This document shows positions 44,949-54,244 of a DNA stretch of 64,000 nucleotides, in pieces. This DNA is from Bacteroidota bacterium (GTDB lineage Bacteria > Bacteroidota > Bacteroidia > Bacteroidales > Lentimicrobiaceae): contig JAEYSM010000062.1 in NCBI GenBank assembly GCA_023434665.1, positions 1 to 64,000 of the forward strand. The letters are read 5' to 3'. The position numbers and the translations under genes are program-made. The notes under the pieces were generated by a model. It saw nothing but the letters and a program-made list of their open reading frames with translations. It made no database searches and had not been told where the DNA came from. The stretch's first letter is position 1. Every line of letters starts with the position of its first letter.

Positions 44949-46061
44949 ATGAACAACCATATACAACGCATTCTACTAATGTCACTTATTTTGATAATGA
45001 TAGTGGCGCAATCTTGTAAAGAAACTGAAGATCCTATATATGAATTTCCTGAAAACCTGCAGGTAGAAATAACATTATCCGACACTGAATATGGCAAAGT
45101 AATCATCCAGGCTACAGCAGATAATGCAAATGAATATCAGCTCTTTATTGATGCAGCAACCGAACCGGAGTTTATAAACAGTACCGGACTTTTTGAATAT
45201 GTTTTTAATAACCCCGGAAGCCATCTGATTGAAGTTAGGGCATATGGCAAGGACAACAAATATGTGAAAGCTGAAAGGACCGTTATCATTTCGGGAGGGC
45301 CTGATATTGAGGACGGTTGGTTCAGTCCGCTTGAATACGAAGGAATGCAGATGGTGTGGAGTGATGAGTTTAATGGCTCCACAATCAATCAGGAAAACTG
45401 GACATTTGAGATTGGCACCGGTTGCCCAAATAACTGCGGATGGGGTAATAATGAGCTTGAATATTATCGCAAGGAAAATGCCTGGACTGAAGATGGCGCT
45501 CTGGTGATTGAAGCCCGGAATGAAGCCCATCAGGGAAGTAACTATACCTCAGCCCGGATGATCACAAAAGGCAAGAGATCCTTCTTATATGGAAGGGTTG
45601 ATATACGTGCTGCTCTTCCAAGAGGACAAGGAATGTGGCCTGCACTCTGGACCCTTGGAAATTCAATTTCTACAGTCGGTTGGCCTGCATGCGGAGAGAT
45701 TGATATGATGGAAATGGTTGGAGGCCAGAATCGCGAAAAAACTGTTCATGGAGTACTGCACTGGGATGACAACGGACATGTACAAGCCGGAGGTCAATAT
45801 TCCCTCACTTCAGGAATCTTCGCCGATAAATACCATGTATTCAGCATTACCTGGGACCAGAATTTCATTCGCTGGTATGTTGACGGAACGCAATTCCATG
45901 TTATCGATATCACACCTGGTCACATGACGGAGTTTCACCAGCCACATTTCTTCATTTTCAACCTTGCTGTAGGTGGCAACTGGCCGGGTAATCCTAATTC
46001 TACTACGGTGTTCCCGCAACAATTAAGAGTTGATTATATAAGAGTCTTTCAAAACGTTTAG
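44949..46061 (+). CDS. GH16 lipoprotein, laminarinase-type endo-beta-glucanase
   Basis: 370 residues from ATG 44949 (a TTG at 44946 is the alternative). Lipobox A-Q-S-C, Cys23. Residues 30-115 are an Ig/PKD-like module. GH16 catalytic domain about 125-370 with V-W-S-D-E-F-N-G at 136-143 and the active-site motif E250-I-D252-M-M-E255 (nucleophile and acid/base glutamates). The absence of the extra Met-type bulge residues fits laminarinases (beta-1,3 or mixed-link glucans). Surface exposure via the lipid anchor would supply oligosaccharides to the SusCD pair that follows 48 bases downstream. Confidence 0.93.
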   Translation: MNNHIQRILLMSLILIMIVAQSCKETEDPIYEFPENLQVEITLSDTEYGKVIIQATADNANEYQLFIDAATEPEFINSTGLFEYVFNNPGSHLIEVRAYGKDNKYVKAERTVIISGGPDIEDGWFSPLEYEGMQMVWSDEFNGSTINQENWTFEIGTGCPNNCGWGNNELEYYRKENAWTEDGALVIEARNEAHQGSNYTSARMITKGKRSFLYGRVDIRAALPRGQGMWPALWTLGNSISTVGWPACGEIDMMEMVGGQNREKTVHGVLHWDDNGHVQAGGQYSLTSGIFADKYHVFSITWDQNFIRWYVDGTQFHVIDITPGHMTEFHQPHFFIFNLAVGGNWPGNPNSTTVFPQQLRVDYIRVFQNV

Positions 46062-46109
46062 CAATTTCACATATAACACAATATTTTATAAGCCTAACAG
46101 ACAACAAAT

Positions 46110-49100
46110 ATGAACATCAAATCACACAACTTAATCCTCATGCTGTTTATGATTCTGAATGCAAACTTCCTGTTTGCTCAGACACATACAGTTTCCGGTT
46201 TTGTTTATGAAGGTGACACCCGTTCGGGTATTCCCGGAGTAACAATCGTTGAAAAGAATACAACCAATGGAATAACCACTGATGTTAACGGCAAATACTC
46301 TTTAAAGGTATCATCGCCGAATGCAGTTTTAGTTGTTTCCTTTATTGGTTACCACACACAGGAAATTAACATCGGCGGCCGGTCAACCGTTGACGTAAAT
46401 CTTCAGGTCGAAATCACCGACCTGAGCGAAATAGTAGTCATAGGTTACGGTTCGCAGAAAAAGAAAGTTGTTACCGGTGCCATTGCTCAGGTTAAAGATG
46501 AGGACATTGCAAAGATGCCTTTACTGAGAGTGGATCAGGCTTTACAGGGAAGAACTGCAGGAGTTCAGGTTATGAACCAATCGGGACAACCGGGCGAAGC
46601 ACCAACTATCCGTGTAAGAGGCGTTGGTACCACAGGTAACTCAGACCCATTATACGTAATTGATGGCTTTGTAAGAGGAGGTCTCGATCAGCTTAACCCT
46701 GGCGATATTGAATCAATTGAAGTACTAAAAGATGCGGCTTCTGCTGCTATCTACGGATCAAGTGCTGCCAATGGGGTTGTAATTATTACTACCAAATCCG
46801 GTAAAGCTGGTAAAATGAACATCTCATACTCCGGTTACAGAGGTTTTCAGAATACAGCTAACCGCCTCGATATGCTTAATGCTGATGAATATCGTATGAT
46901 GATGAATGAGGGTGCACGTAATGCCGGGCTTACTGAACCTTTTGACCTCAATGAAATAGCAAAATACGATACTGACTGGCAGGATCTGCTTTTTGTGAAA
47001 AATGCCCCAATGCAAAATCATGAACTTCAGGTGTCAGGCGGAAATGACAAGTCTACTTATCTGTCATCTGTCTCCTATTTTTCACAGCAAGGTATTATAG
47101 GTGGTGAAAAATCACAATTCGACAGATTGACCGCCCGATTGAATACAACCCATCAGGTGAATCCAATCTTAAGATTCCAGAATAATATCTCCTACGGACA
47201 TGTCACCCGCAGGGGTATTGCTTCAAATGCTTCATTTAACGGAGCATTCAGCAGTGCTCTGAACCTTGATCCATTAACTCCGCTTCATGAAACAGATCCT
47301 GAAATACTTGCACAGGCACCTTATTCAACTGAGCCGGTTGTAAAGGATGAATTCGGAAGAGTATATGGTATCTCTAACTGGGTTGGTGGTGAAGTAGTTA
47401 ATCCTCTGGCACTGCTTGAAACCCAAAATAGCGAATATCGCCTCGACAATGTTTACGGAACATTGATGGCCGAACTTGAGCCGATAAAAGGACTTAAATT
47501 TACTTCTACTTTTGGAGGTGAAGTTTCTTATGGTATAGATGACAGCTGGAGTCCACTGTTTTATCTAAATGGTGCACAGGGTAACCTTACCTCAACTTCC
47601 GTCAACAAAACAATGGAACGTTGGTTGGGATGGCAGTGGGATAATACCGTTTCTTACGGCACATCTATAGATAATCACAACTTCAATATACTTGTTGGAT
47701 CCTCAGCCGAAAAACATCTTTGGGAAAACCTTTCCGGTTCTAACCGGGGTGTACCTATCATAGATCCCGACCATGTTTACCTGAATATGGCAACTGATAC
47801 ACTATGGACAGCTTATGGTGGTGCAGCTCAGAACACAAAAGCTTCATTGTTTGGACGTTTAACATACAACTTTAAAGAAAAATATTCTCTTACCGGTATC
47901 GTGAGAAGAGACGGTTCTTCGAGATTCGGCGCCAATAACAGGTATGGTATATTCCCTTCGGTGGGTGTTTCATGGGTTGTGAGTGATGAATCATTCTTCC
48001 CTGAGATTGATGCTATTAATGTTGTTAAACTAAGAGCTTCTTATGGTATTAACGGTAACGACAGAATTGGAGATTACCGCTTTATTTCTACTATCAATAA
48101 ATCGCGCGGCTATATCTTTGGTAATGGCAGAATTATCGGGGCTTCACCATCGTATATCGAGAATAACGACATTGCATGGGAAGAATCAGAACAAACCAAC
48201 TTTGCTATCGACCTTGAAGCACTAAACAATAAGCTGGTTGCTTCAGTCGATTATTACATAAAAAATACCAACGGTTTGCTCGAAACTGTTAGAATACCTG
48301 CTCACGTAGGTAATGACGCTCCTGTTGCAAACGTAGGTAGTGTACAAAATAAAGGGGTTGAAATTAATATCAACTGGCGTCAGCTAGTTAAAGAATTCAG
48401 ATATTCTATTGGTGTAAACGCTACTTACAACCAGAATGAAATGACTTACATCGGAAATGATGAAAAGATTCTTCCTGGAGCAAGTTGGGCAGTTTCAGGT
48501 ATGGTAACACGTGCTGAAGAAGGTTTACCAATTGGGTATTTTTGGGGATATGTAACCGATGGTATTTTCCAGAACCAGAACGATGTATACCGTCATGACA
48601 ATGCCGAAGGACAGTACCTGCAACCATCTGCAAAACCTGGTGATGTAAGATTTGTTGATATTAATGGCGATGGCAAAATTGATCCTGATGACAGAACTAT
48701 GATAGGGAATCCTTATCCCGACTGGACATTTGGATTTGATGCATCAGCTGAATACAGAGGTTTTGATTTCTCTATGTTATGGATTGGTTCTTACGGAAAT
48801 GAAATCTTTAATGGAAGCCAGCGTCAGGACCTGCGATATACCAATAGAACCACGGCAATACTTGATCGCTGGACAGAAGAAGGATCTTCTGACAGAATGC
48901 CAAGATACACCTGGCTGGATGTAAACAACAATTATCGCATCTCTGACCTGTACATAGAGGATGGATCATTCATCAGGCTGAAAAACATCCAGATTGGTTA
49001 TAACCTTCCTGTTAGTCTACTTCAAAAAGTAAGGGCTTCTGTTTTCAGAATTTATATTTCGGGCGAAAACATGTTAACTTTCACCAAATATACTGGAGCA

Positions 49101-49202
49101 GATCCTGAAGTAGGGGCTACAAGTACTTTTGATGTTGGTATTGACAGAGGAATATATCCTCAGGCAAGAACCATCAGGATCGGAACTACCATTACTTTCT
49201 AA
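46110..49202 (+). CDS. SusC-family TonB-dependent transporter, beta-glucan locus 1
   Basis: 1030 residues. Signal peptide (ends L-F-A-Q), carboxypeptidase-regulatory-like domain about 27-100 (G-F-V-Y-E-G-D ... I-P-G-V-T-I), TonB-box-like region (S-E-I-V-V-I-G-Y-G), plug about 120-230 with A-L-Q-G-R-T-A-G-V and V-L-K-D-A-A-S-A-A-I-Y-G-S, then the barrel, ending in aromatic I-T-F. It takes up glucan oligomers with the SusD 19 bases downstream. Of the three SusC proteins in the window it is the longest. Confidence 0.95.
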   Translation: MNIKSHNLILMLFMILNANFLFAQTHTVSGFVYEGDTRSGIPGVTIVEKNTTNGITTDVNGKYSLKVSSPNAVLVVSFIGYHTQEINIGGRSTVDVNLQVEITDLSEIVVIGYGSQKKKVVTGAIAQVKDEDIAKMPLLRVDQALQGRTAGVQVMNQSGQPGEAPTIRVRGVGTTGNSDPLYVIDGFVRGGLDQLNPGDIESIEVLKDAASAAIYGSSAANGVVIITTKSGKAGKMNISYSGYRGFQNTANRLDMLNADEYRMMMNEGARNAGLTEPFDLNEIAKYDTDWQDLLFVKNAPMQNHELQVSGGNDKSTYLSSVSYFSQQGIIGGEKSQFDRLTARLNTTHQVNPILRFQNNISYGHVTRRGIASNASFNGAFSSALNLDPLTPLHETDPEILAQAPYSTEPVVKDEFGRVYGISNWVGGEVVNPLALLETQNSEYRLDNVYGTLMAELEPIKGLKFTSTFGGEVSYGIDDSWSPLFYLNGAQGNLTSTSVNKTMERWLGWQWDNTVSYGTSIDNHNFNILVGSSAEKHLWENLSGSNRGVPIIDPDHVYLNMATDTLWTAYGGAAQNTKASLFGRLTYNFKEKYSLTGIVRRDGSSRFGANNRYGIFPSVGVSWVVSDESFFPEIDAINVVKLRASYGINGNDRIGDYRFISTINKSRGYIFGNGRIIGASPSYIENNDIAWEESEQTNFAIDLEALNNKLVASVDYYIKNTNGLLETVRIPAHVGNDAPVANVGSVQNKGVEININWRQLVKEFRYSIGVNATYNQNEMTYIGNDEKILPGASWAVSGMVTRAEEGLPIGYFWGYVTDGIFQNQNDVYRHDNAEGQYLQPSAKPGDVRFVDINGDGKIDPDDRTMIGNPYPDWTFGFDASAEYRGFDFSMLWIGSYGNEIFNGSQRQDLRYTNRTTAILDRWTEEGSSDRMPRYTWLDVNNNYRISDLYIEDGSFIRLKNIQIGYNLPVSLLQKVRASVFRIYISGENMLTFTKYTGADPEVGATSTFDVGIDRGIYPQARTIRIGTTITF

Positions 49203-49221
49203 CCGTTAATAAACAGAAAAC

Positions 49222-50775
49222 ATGCAAACGATAAAAAATATATTCAGATTTATGATCATTGCTGCAATATTTACTTCATGCAGCGACGATTTCCTGGATT
49301 TGAAACCGCTCGACCAGGAAGTGACTACAACCTTCTACAAAACTGAGGACCAGGCAATGCAAGCCCTTGTAGCTATATACGATGTATTGGGCTACGATGA
49401 AACCCCCGGTATTTCCTGGGCTCCAACATTAACAGTTTCGGATATGCTTTCCGACGATGCTTTTGCAGGCGGAGCCGATGCAAACGACGGTATGGAAGAA
49501 GACCAGCTAAACACATTCAACATTCCTACCAACAATGTTCTGGTTCATGCAATCTGGGTCAAGAACTATACAGGAATCTACAGGGCAAACCTACTACTTG
49601 AGAAAATAGGTGAGGTAGAAGCATCTGATGAATTTAAAGCTCGTCTTACCGCTGAGTCAAAATTCCTCAGAGCCTACTTTAACTTTGAGCTGGTAAGCTA
49701 TTTCGAGAATGTACCTCTCCTTACCTCAACTATTAAAGGACCTTCAGAATATAATCAACCTCAGGCAGAGCCTTCAGCAGTTTATAACCAAATTGCTCTT
49801 GACCTTGTAGAAGCTATGGCTGACCTACCCGAAACAGTTAGCCCGGCCGAAGCTGGAAGAATCACCAAATGGGCAGCACAGGGATTACTTGCAAGAGTGT
49901 ACTTGTTCTATAATGGTGTTTATGGACAAGAACTAATGGCTGGTGACCAGACAGTTAACAGAACTGTAGTGCTAAATTATCTCGAAGATCTCATTGCTAA
50001 TAGTGGACACGATTTATTCGAAAACTACGAAGATAACTTTAAGCTTGCAGGTGAATTTGGTATCGAATCAGTATTCGAAGTATCATATGGCGACACTCCA
50101 CCCTGGTGGGATTGGGGATATGTAAGAGGCGGCGAGGGTAACCTGGCAGCTCAGATGCAGGGTCCAAGGGTTTCCGGCTCACAGAACTGGAACAGAGGAT
50201 GGAGTTTTGCAACCGTAAGTCAGAAACTGGTTGATGATCTGAAGGACGACCCAAGATATGAATGGACAGTCCTTGAAGAAGGCGAAATTGATGGCACTCT
50301 CGAAAAAGCATATCAGCACACCGGCTACTTCTCACAGAAATACAGTTCTGATGCTGAACACTGGGGATCTAACGGACAATTTGAACTGAACCGTACTGCT
50401 AATCGCAGGGTTATTCGTTTCTCTGATGTTCTTCTTATGGCTGCTGAACTTGGAAGTCCGAATGCTCAGGATTATCTCGACAGAGTAAGAGACAGAGTAG
50501 GTTTGGGAAGCATCCCCGCAACGCCTGAAAATATCTATGCTGAAAGACGACTCGAGCTTTCACTCGAAGGCCTGAGGTATTTCGATCTGCTGAGAAAAGG
50601 AATAAGCTACGCTAATCAGGAATTGACTGTAATCGGTGAGAGAGGTCCGTTATATGTAGGCGATCAGGTGATCTTCGATGTACAGTTTAAACCTGAAACC
50701 CGCGGATTCATGCCAATACCACAAACTGAAATTGACCTTTCAGCCGGCTCCTTCATGCAGAATCAGGGCTATTAA
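49222..50775 (+). CDS. SusD-family lipoprotein, beta-glucan locus 1
   Basis: 517 residues. Lipobox F-T-S-C, Cys20, followed by the family opening D-D-F-L-D-L-K-P. The helical core is followed by R-F-S-D-V-L-L-M-A-A-E, then A-E-R-R-L-E-L-S-L-E-G-L-R-Y-F-D-L-L-R and the closing P-I-P-Q-T-E-I-D ... Q-N-Q-G-Y. Many surface Trp (P-P-W-W-D-W-G near 295) could stack on sugar rings. It binds glucan at the cell surface and caps the SusC channel. Ends at a strong terminator. Confidence 0.95.
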   Translation: MQTIKNIFRFMIIAAIFTSCSDDFLDLKPLDQEVTTTFYKTEDQAMQALVAIYDVLGYDETPGISWAPTLTVSDMLSDDAFAGGADANDGMEEDQLNTFNIPTNNVLVHAIWVKNYTGIYRANLLLEKIGEVEASDEFKARLTAESKFLRAYFNFELVSYFENVPLLTSTIKGPSEYNQPQAEPSAVYNQIALDLVEAMADLPETVSPAEAGRITKWAAQGLLARVYLFYNGVYGQELMAGDQTVNRTVVLNYLEDLIANSGHDLFENYEDNFKLAGEFGIESVFEVSYGDTPPWWDWGYVRGGEGNLAAQMQGPRVSGSQNWNRGWSFATVSQKLVDDLKDDPRYEWTVLEEGEIDGTLEKAYQHTGYFSQKYSSDAEHWGSNGQFELNRTANRRVIRFSDVLLMAAELGSPNAQDYLDRVRDRVGLGSIPATPENIYAERRLELSLEGLRYFDLLRKGISYANQELTVIGERGPLYVGDQVIFDVQFKPETRGFMPIPQTEIDLSAGSFMQNQGY

Positions 50776-50809
50776 TCAACACACAATATATAAATTCATT
50801 GACTATTGT

Positions 50810-50839
50810 AAAGGGAGGAACGTTTTCGTTCCTCCCTTT
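50810..50839 (+). terminator. Strong terminator of the GH16-susCD operon
   Basis: Perfect 13-base stem (50810-50822 with 50827-50839, AAAGGGAGGAACG/CGTTCCTCCCTTT) with a TTTT loop and a following T-rich run, 35 bases past the susD stop. Confidence 0.9.
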
Positions 50840-50855
50840 ATTCATTTCTTTTTTA

Positions 50856-50863
50856 TACTTTTG
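50856..50863 (+). promoter_or_regulatory. -7 box of the PfkB kinase gene
   Basis: TACTTTTG, a full TAnnTTTG match, 41 bases before ATG 50905 and right after the terminator of the preceding operon. Confidence 0.5.
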
Positions 50864-50904
50864 CAGACCTAAAATTAATCTTTCACTTATCTAATATATT
50901 CTAA

Positions 50905-51828
50905 ATGAGTTTAGTGATCGTCGGCACTGTGGCATTTGATGCTATAGAAACACCTTTCGGGAAAACCGACAAAATTCTTGGTGGGGCAGCAACATTCATT
51001 AGCATGGCCGCAGCCCGTTTATGTAATAATGTTAAGGTTATTTCAGTTGTAGGAGGTGATTTCCCAGGCGAATACATCGATCTTCTCAACGAAAAAGGTG
51101 TTACCACTGAGGGCATTAAGGTAATCCCTGAAGGAAAAACTTTCTTTTGGGCAGGAAAATACCATATAGATATGAACAGCCGCGATACACTGACTACAGA
51201 ACTAAATGTATTAGCCGACTTTGACCCCACTGTGCCCGAATCATATAAAGACTGTAAGTATCTTATGCTCGGCAACTTAACACCGGCCATACAGAAAAAA
51301 GTCATCCAGCAAATGCCGGTCCGTCCGAAACTTATTGTGATGGATACTATGAATTTTTGGATGGATACAGCTCTTGAAGATCTTAAGGAGGTTTTGACAA
51401 TGGTGGATGTTCTTACTATCAATGATGAAGAAGCCCGCCAGTTATCGGGCGAATATTCACTTGTAAAAGCTGCACATAAGATCCAGAAAATGGGCCCCAA
51501 ATTTCTGGTAATTAAGAAAGGTGAACATGGCGCGTTATTATTCTACGAAGATCAGGTGTTTTATGCTCCTGCCATGCCACTCGAAGAAGTATTTGATCCT
51601 ACCGGTGCCGGAGATACATTCGCAGGCGGTTTTATCGGATTCCTAGCAAAGACAGATGATATAAGCTTCGACAACATGAAAAGGGCCATTATTTTCGGCT
51701 CTGCACTAGCATCATTTACAGTTGAAAAATTTGGCACAGAAGCGTTACAGGATATGAAAGAAAGCAAACTCTACGACAGGGTTGCCCAATTCCTGAGTCT
51801 GGTGAAATGTGAATTGATCCTTACCTAA
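50905..51828 (+). CDS. PfkB-family sugar/nucleoside kinase
   Basis: 307 residues. Both PfkB signatures are visible: the early glycine-rich G-G-A-A-T-F-I-S ... V-V-G-G-D-F-P-G (about 27-55) and the catalytic D-P-T-G-A-G-D-T-F-A-G-G near 232-243, whose second Asp is the base. PfkB members phosphorylate ribose, fructose, adenosine and similar compounds. The substrate-side residues do not let me choose. It has its own promoter, so its place between two glucan loci may not be functional. Confidence 0.92.
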   Translation: MSLVIVGTVAFDAIETPFGKTDKILGGAATFISMAAARLCNNVKVISVVGGDFPGEYIDLLNEKGVTTEGIKVIPEGKTFFWAGKYHIDMNSRDTLTTELNVLADFDPTVPESYKDCKYLMLGNLTPAIQKKVIQQMPVRPKLIVMDTMNFWMDTALEDLKEVLTMVDVLTINDEEARQLSGEYSLVKAAHKIQKMGPKFLVIKKGEHGALLFYEDQVFYAPAMPLEEVFDPTGAGDTFAGGFIGFLAKTDDISFDNMKRAIIFGSALASFTVEKFGTEALQDMKESKLYDRVAQFLSLVKCELILT

Positions 51829-51841
51829 GCTCCACCCTGCC

Positions 51842-51890
51842 TGCTCATTGCTGAATGCCGAGTGCTGACTGCTGACTGCTGAGTGCTGAA
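51842..51890 (+). repeat. Seven tandem 7-base repeats, consensus TGCTGAN
   Basis: Units: TGCTCAT, TGCTGAA, TGCCGAG, TGCTGAC, TGCTGAC, TGCTGAG, TGCTGAA. They fill the gap between the PfkB gene and the EF-G paralogue promoter. Confidence 0.9.
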
Positions 51891-51927
51891 AGCATAATTT
51901 CCTGACAGTTATCTTATTGAAACATTG

Positions 51928-51956
51928 TTGTTTTAATGCATATTTTTTTATCTTTG
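51928..51956 (+). promoter_or_regulatory. Promoter of the EF-G paralogue gene
   Basis: TTG (51928-51930), 18-base spacer, TATCTTTG (51949-51956), 39 bases before ATG 51996. Confidence 0.6.
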
Positions 51957-51995
51957 CGCCCTGTGATAAAAATAAATACGTAATTAATTATCCAT

Positions 51996-54131
51996 ATGAA
52001 GGTTTACAAAACAAATGAGCTAAGAAACGTTGTACTCATAGGAGGTGCCAAAACAGGGAAAACCACACTTGCAGAATCAATGTTATTTGAAGGTGGCCTT
52101 ATCAACCGTCGAGGAACTGTTGAAGATAAGAATACCACATCCGATTACCGTGAAATTGAACTTGAACGTCAGAATTCAGTTTCTTCCACAGCAATGTATG
52201 TGGAACACAAAGGCCACAAAATCAATATCATCGACGCCCCGGGCTTTGATGATTTTATCGGCGAGGTGGTTGCAGCACTAAATGTTTGTGATACAGCTTT
52301 CATGGTGATTAATGGTCAGAACGGTGTTGAAGTTGGAACAGAAATTAACTGGAGACAGACTAATAAATCACATACACCCGTAGTTTTCCTTGTAAACCAC
52401 CTGGAACATGAAAATTCTTCTTTCGAAGAATCACTGCGTCAGTTAAAACAGCAATTTGGAGGCAGTGTAGTGCCTATTCAGTATCCGGTAAATGAAGGTA
52501 TTGGTTTCAATGCCATTATCGACGTTTTAATGCAGAAAATGCTGAAATATCCTGCAGGTGGCGGTAAAGCAGAAATCCTGGATATCCCGGCTTCAGAGCA
52601 GGATAAAGCTGCCGAAATGCATGCTGCACTGATCGAGTCTGCTGCAGAAAACGATGAAGCCCTGATGGAGAAATTCTTCGACGCAGGAACACTTACTGAA
52701 GAAGAAATGATAAGCGGACTCAAACTCGGTATCATTAAACGCGGCATGTTTCCTGTTATGTGTATTGGTGGAAAGCCTGATATTGGTGTTGACCGTTTAC
52801 TCGATTTTATCGTCAGTTACATTCCTGCTCCAAATGAAATGCCGGGAAGAAAGACTACCGAAGGTAAATTACTAAAATGTAATGCATCTGAGCCTACTTC
52901 AGCTCTTATCTTCAAGACTTCAATTGAAGAGCATCTAGGTGAAATTACATTCTTCAAAGTTTATGCTGGCGAAATTACCGAGGCAATGGATATGGTTAAC
53001 GGAACCAATTCTTCAAAGGAACGCATACCTCAGTTATTTGCCGTTGCCGGTAAAAAACGCGAAAAAATCGAAAAAGTAGTTGCCGGTGATATCGCTGCTA
53101 CAATCAAACTTAAAAGTAGCCGCACAAATACCACACTCAATAGCCCAAAGAATTCAGGGGATGTAATTGAGCCGATTGACTTCCCATCACCCAGAATCAG
53201 CATGGCAGTTAAAGCCAAAAATCAGAGTGATGATGAGAAATTAGGCGGAGTATTGACTGAAATTCAAAAGGTTGACCCAACAATTTCTATTGAATATTCT
53301 AAGGAATTGAAACAAATAATTATGCGTGGACAGGGTGAGTTGCACCTTAACATTGCAAAATGGCAGATTGAAAATATGGAAAAAATTCCTATTGAATATT
53401 ATGCTCCAAGAATTCCTTATCGTGAAACCATTACCAAGAATGCTAAAGCAAACTACCGCCATAAAAAACAATCTGGTGGATCTGGTCAGTTTGGTGAAGT
53501 TCACATGCTAATTCAGCCTTATTCAGATGATATGACTCCTCAGAAAGAATTCCCAATCCGCGGAACTGAAGAGCATCAATTATCATGGGGTGGTAAACTT
53601 ATTTTTAACAACTGTATCGTTGGAGGTTCAATCGATGCACGCTTCATGCCAGCTATCCTGAAAGGTATCATGGAAAAGATGGAAGAGGGTCCATTAACCG
53701 GTTCTTATGCCCGTGATATAGTTGTGAACGTGTATGATGGGAAAATGCACCCGGTTGATTCTAATGAACTTGCATTTAAACTTGCTGGCCGTAATGCGTT
53801 TAAAGAAGCCTTCAAAAATGCCGGTCCAAAAATCCTCGAGCCAATTTATGATGTAGAAGTTATCGTTCCCGGTGACCGAATGGGTGATATTATGACTGAC
53901 CTTCAAGGACGCCGTGCTATCATCATGGGTATGGACAGCGAAGGTAACTATCAGAAGATAAAAGCAAAAGTTCCCTTAGCTGAAATGAACAGATATTCAA
54001 CTGCACTCAGTTCACTCACCAGTGGTTCAGGTTCTTACTCACTCAAATTTGCTGAGTATGCACAGGTGCCCGGAGATGTTCAGACTACACTCCTCAAAGC
54101 TTACGAAGAACAGGAGAAAGAAGAAGAATAG
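51996..54131 (+). CDS. EF-G paralogue (EF-G2 type) with degenerate GTPase motifs
   Basis: 711 residues with the five-domain EF-G layout and normal length. The G-domain motifs depart from active translocases: P-loop G-G-A-K-T-G-K-T (16-23); the usual D-T-P-G-H is D-A-P-G-F with Phe84 in place of the catalytic His; N-K-x-D is N-H-L-E (134-137). Switch I reads R-Q-N-S-V instead of R-G-I-T-I. Domain IV keeps the loop for the decoding site (G-S-G-Q-F-G-E-V; G-A-G region altered). Bacteroides carry an EF-G2 paralogue reported to lack GTPase activity yet support translation in starvation; this protein fits that group. Single gene with its own promoter and terminator. Confidence 0.88.
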   Translation: MKVYKTNELRNVVLIGGAKTGKTTLAESMLFEGGLINRRGTVEDKNTTSDYREIELERQNSVSSTAMYVEHKGHKINIIDAPGFDDFIGEVVAALNVCDTAFMVINGQNGVEVGTEINWRQTNKSHTPVVFLVNHLEHENSSFEESLRQLKQQFGGSVVPIQYPVNEGIGFNAIIDVLMQKMLKYPAGGGKAEILDIPASEQDKAAEMHAALIESAAENDEALMEKFFDAGTLTEEEMISGLKLGIIKRGMFPVMCIGGKPDIGVDRLLDFIVSYIPAPNEMPGRKTTEGKLLKCNASEPTSALIFKTSIEEHLGEITFFKVYAGEITEAMDMVNGTNSSKERIPQLFAVAGKKREKIEKVVAGDIAATIKLKSSRTNTTLNSPKNSGDVIEPIDFPSPRISMAVKAKNQSDDEKLGGVLTEIQKVDPTISIEYSKELKQIIMRGQGELHLNIAKWQIENMEKIPIEYYAPRIPYRETITKNAKANYRHKKQSGGSGQFGEVHMLIQPYSDDMTPQKEFPIRGTEEHQLSWGGKLIFNNCIVGGSIDARFMPAILKGIMEKMEEGPLTGSYARDIVVNVYDGKMHPVDSNELAFKLAGRNAFKEAFKNAGPKILEPIYDVEVIVPGDRMGDIMTDLQGRRAIIMGMDSEGNYQKIKAKVPLAEMNRYSTALSSLTSGSGSYSLKFAEYAQVPGDVQTTLLKAYEEQEKEEE

Positions 54132-54136
54132 ATTAC

Positions 54137-54170
54137 AAAAAAAAAGCCTGCAAAATTGCAGGCTTTTTTT
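54137..54170. terminator. Terminator after the EF-G paralogue gene
   Basis: GCCTGCAA/TTGCAGGC stem (54145-54162) flanked by A9 and T8 tracts, 5 bases past the stop; bidirectional, so it also serves the GH30 gene ending at 54245. Confidence 0.92.
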
Positions 54171-54192
54171 TCATGGTTCAATATTCTGAGCT

Positions 54193-54220
54193 GCTAATTC
54201 CTGAAAGCTAATTCCTGAGA
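54193..54220 (+). repeat. Two 14-base direct repeats
   Basis: GCTAATTCCTGAAA followed directly by GCTAATTCCTGAGA; the surrounding bases (TTGAGAGC, TGACGGC) continue a 7-base rhythm like that on the other side of the EF-G gene. Confidence 0.75.
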
Positions 54221-54244
54221 GTTGAGAGCTGACGGCTCTTTCTG

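Noticed and set aside
51842..51890. Heptamer array as a CRISPR array
   Set aside because: Units are 7 bases in direct tandem without spacers and no cas genes are present.
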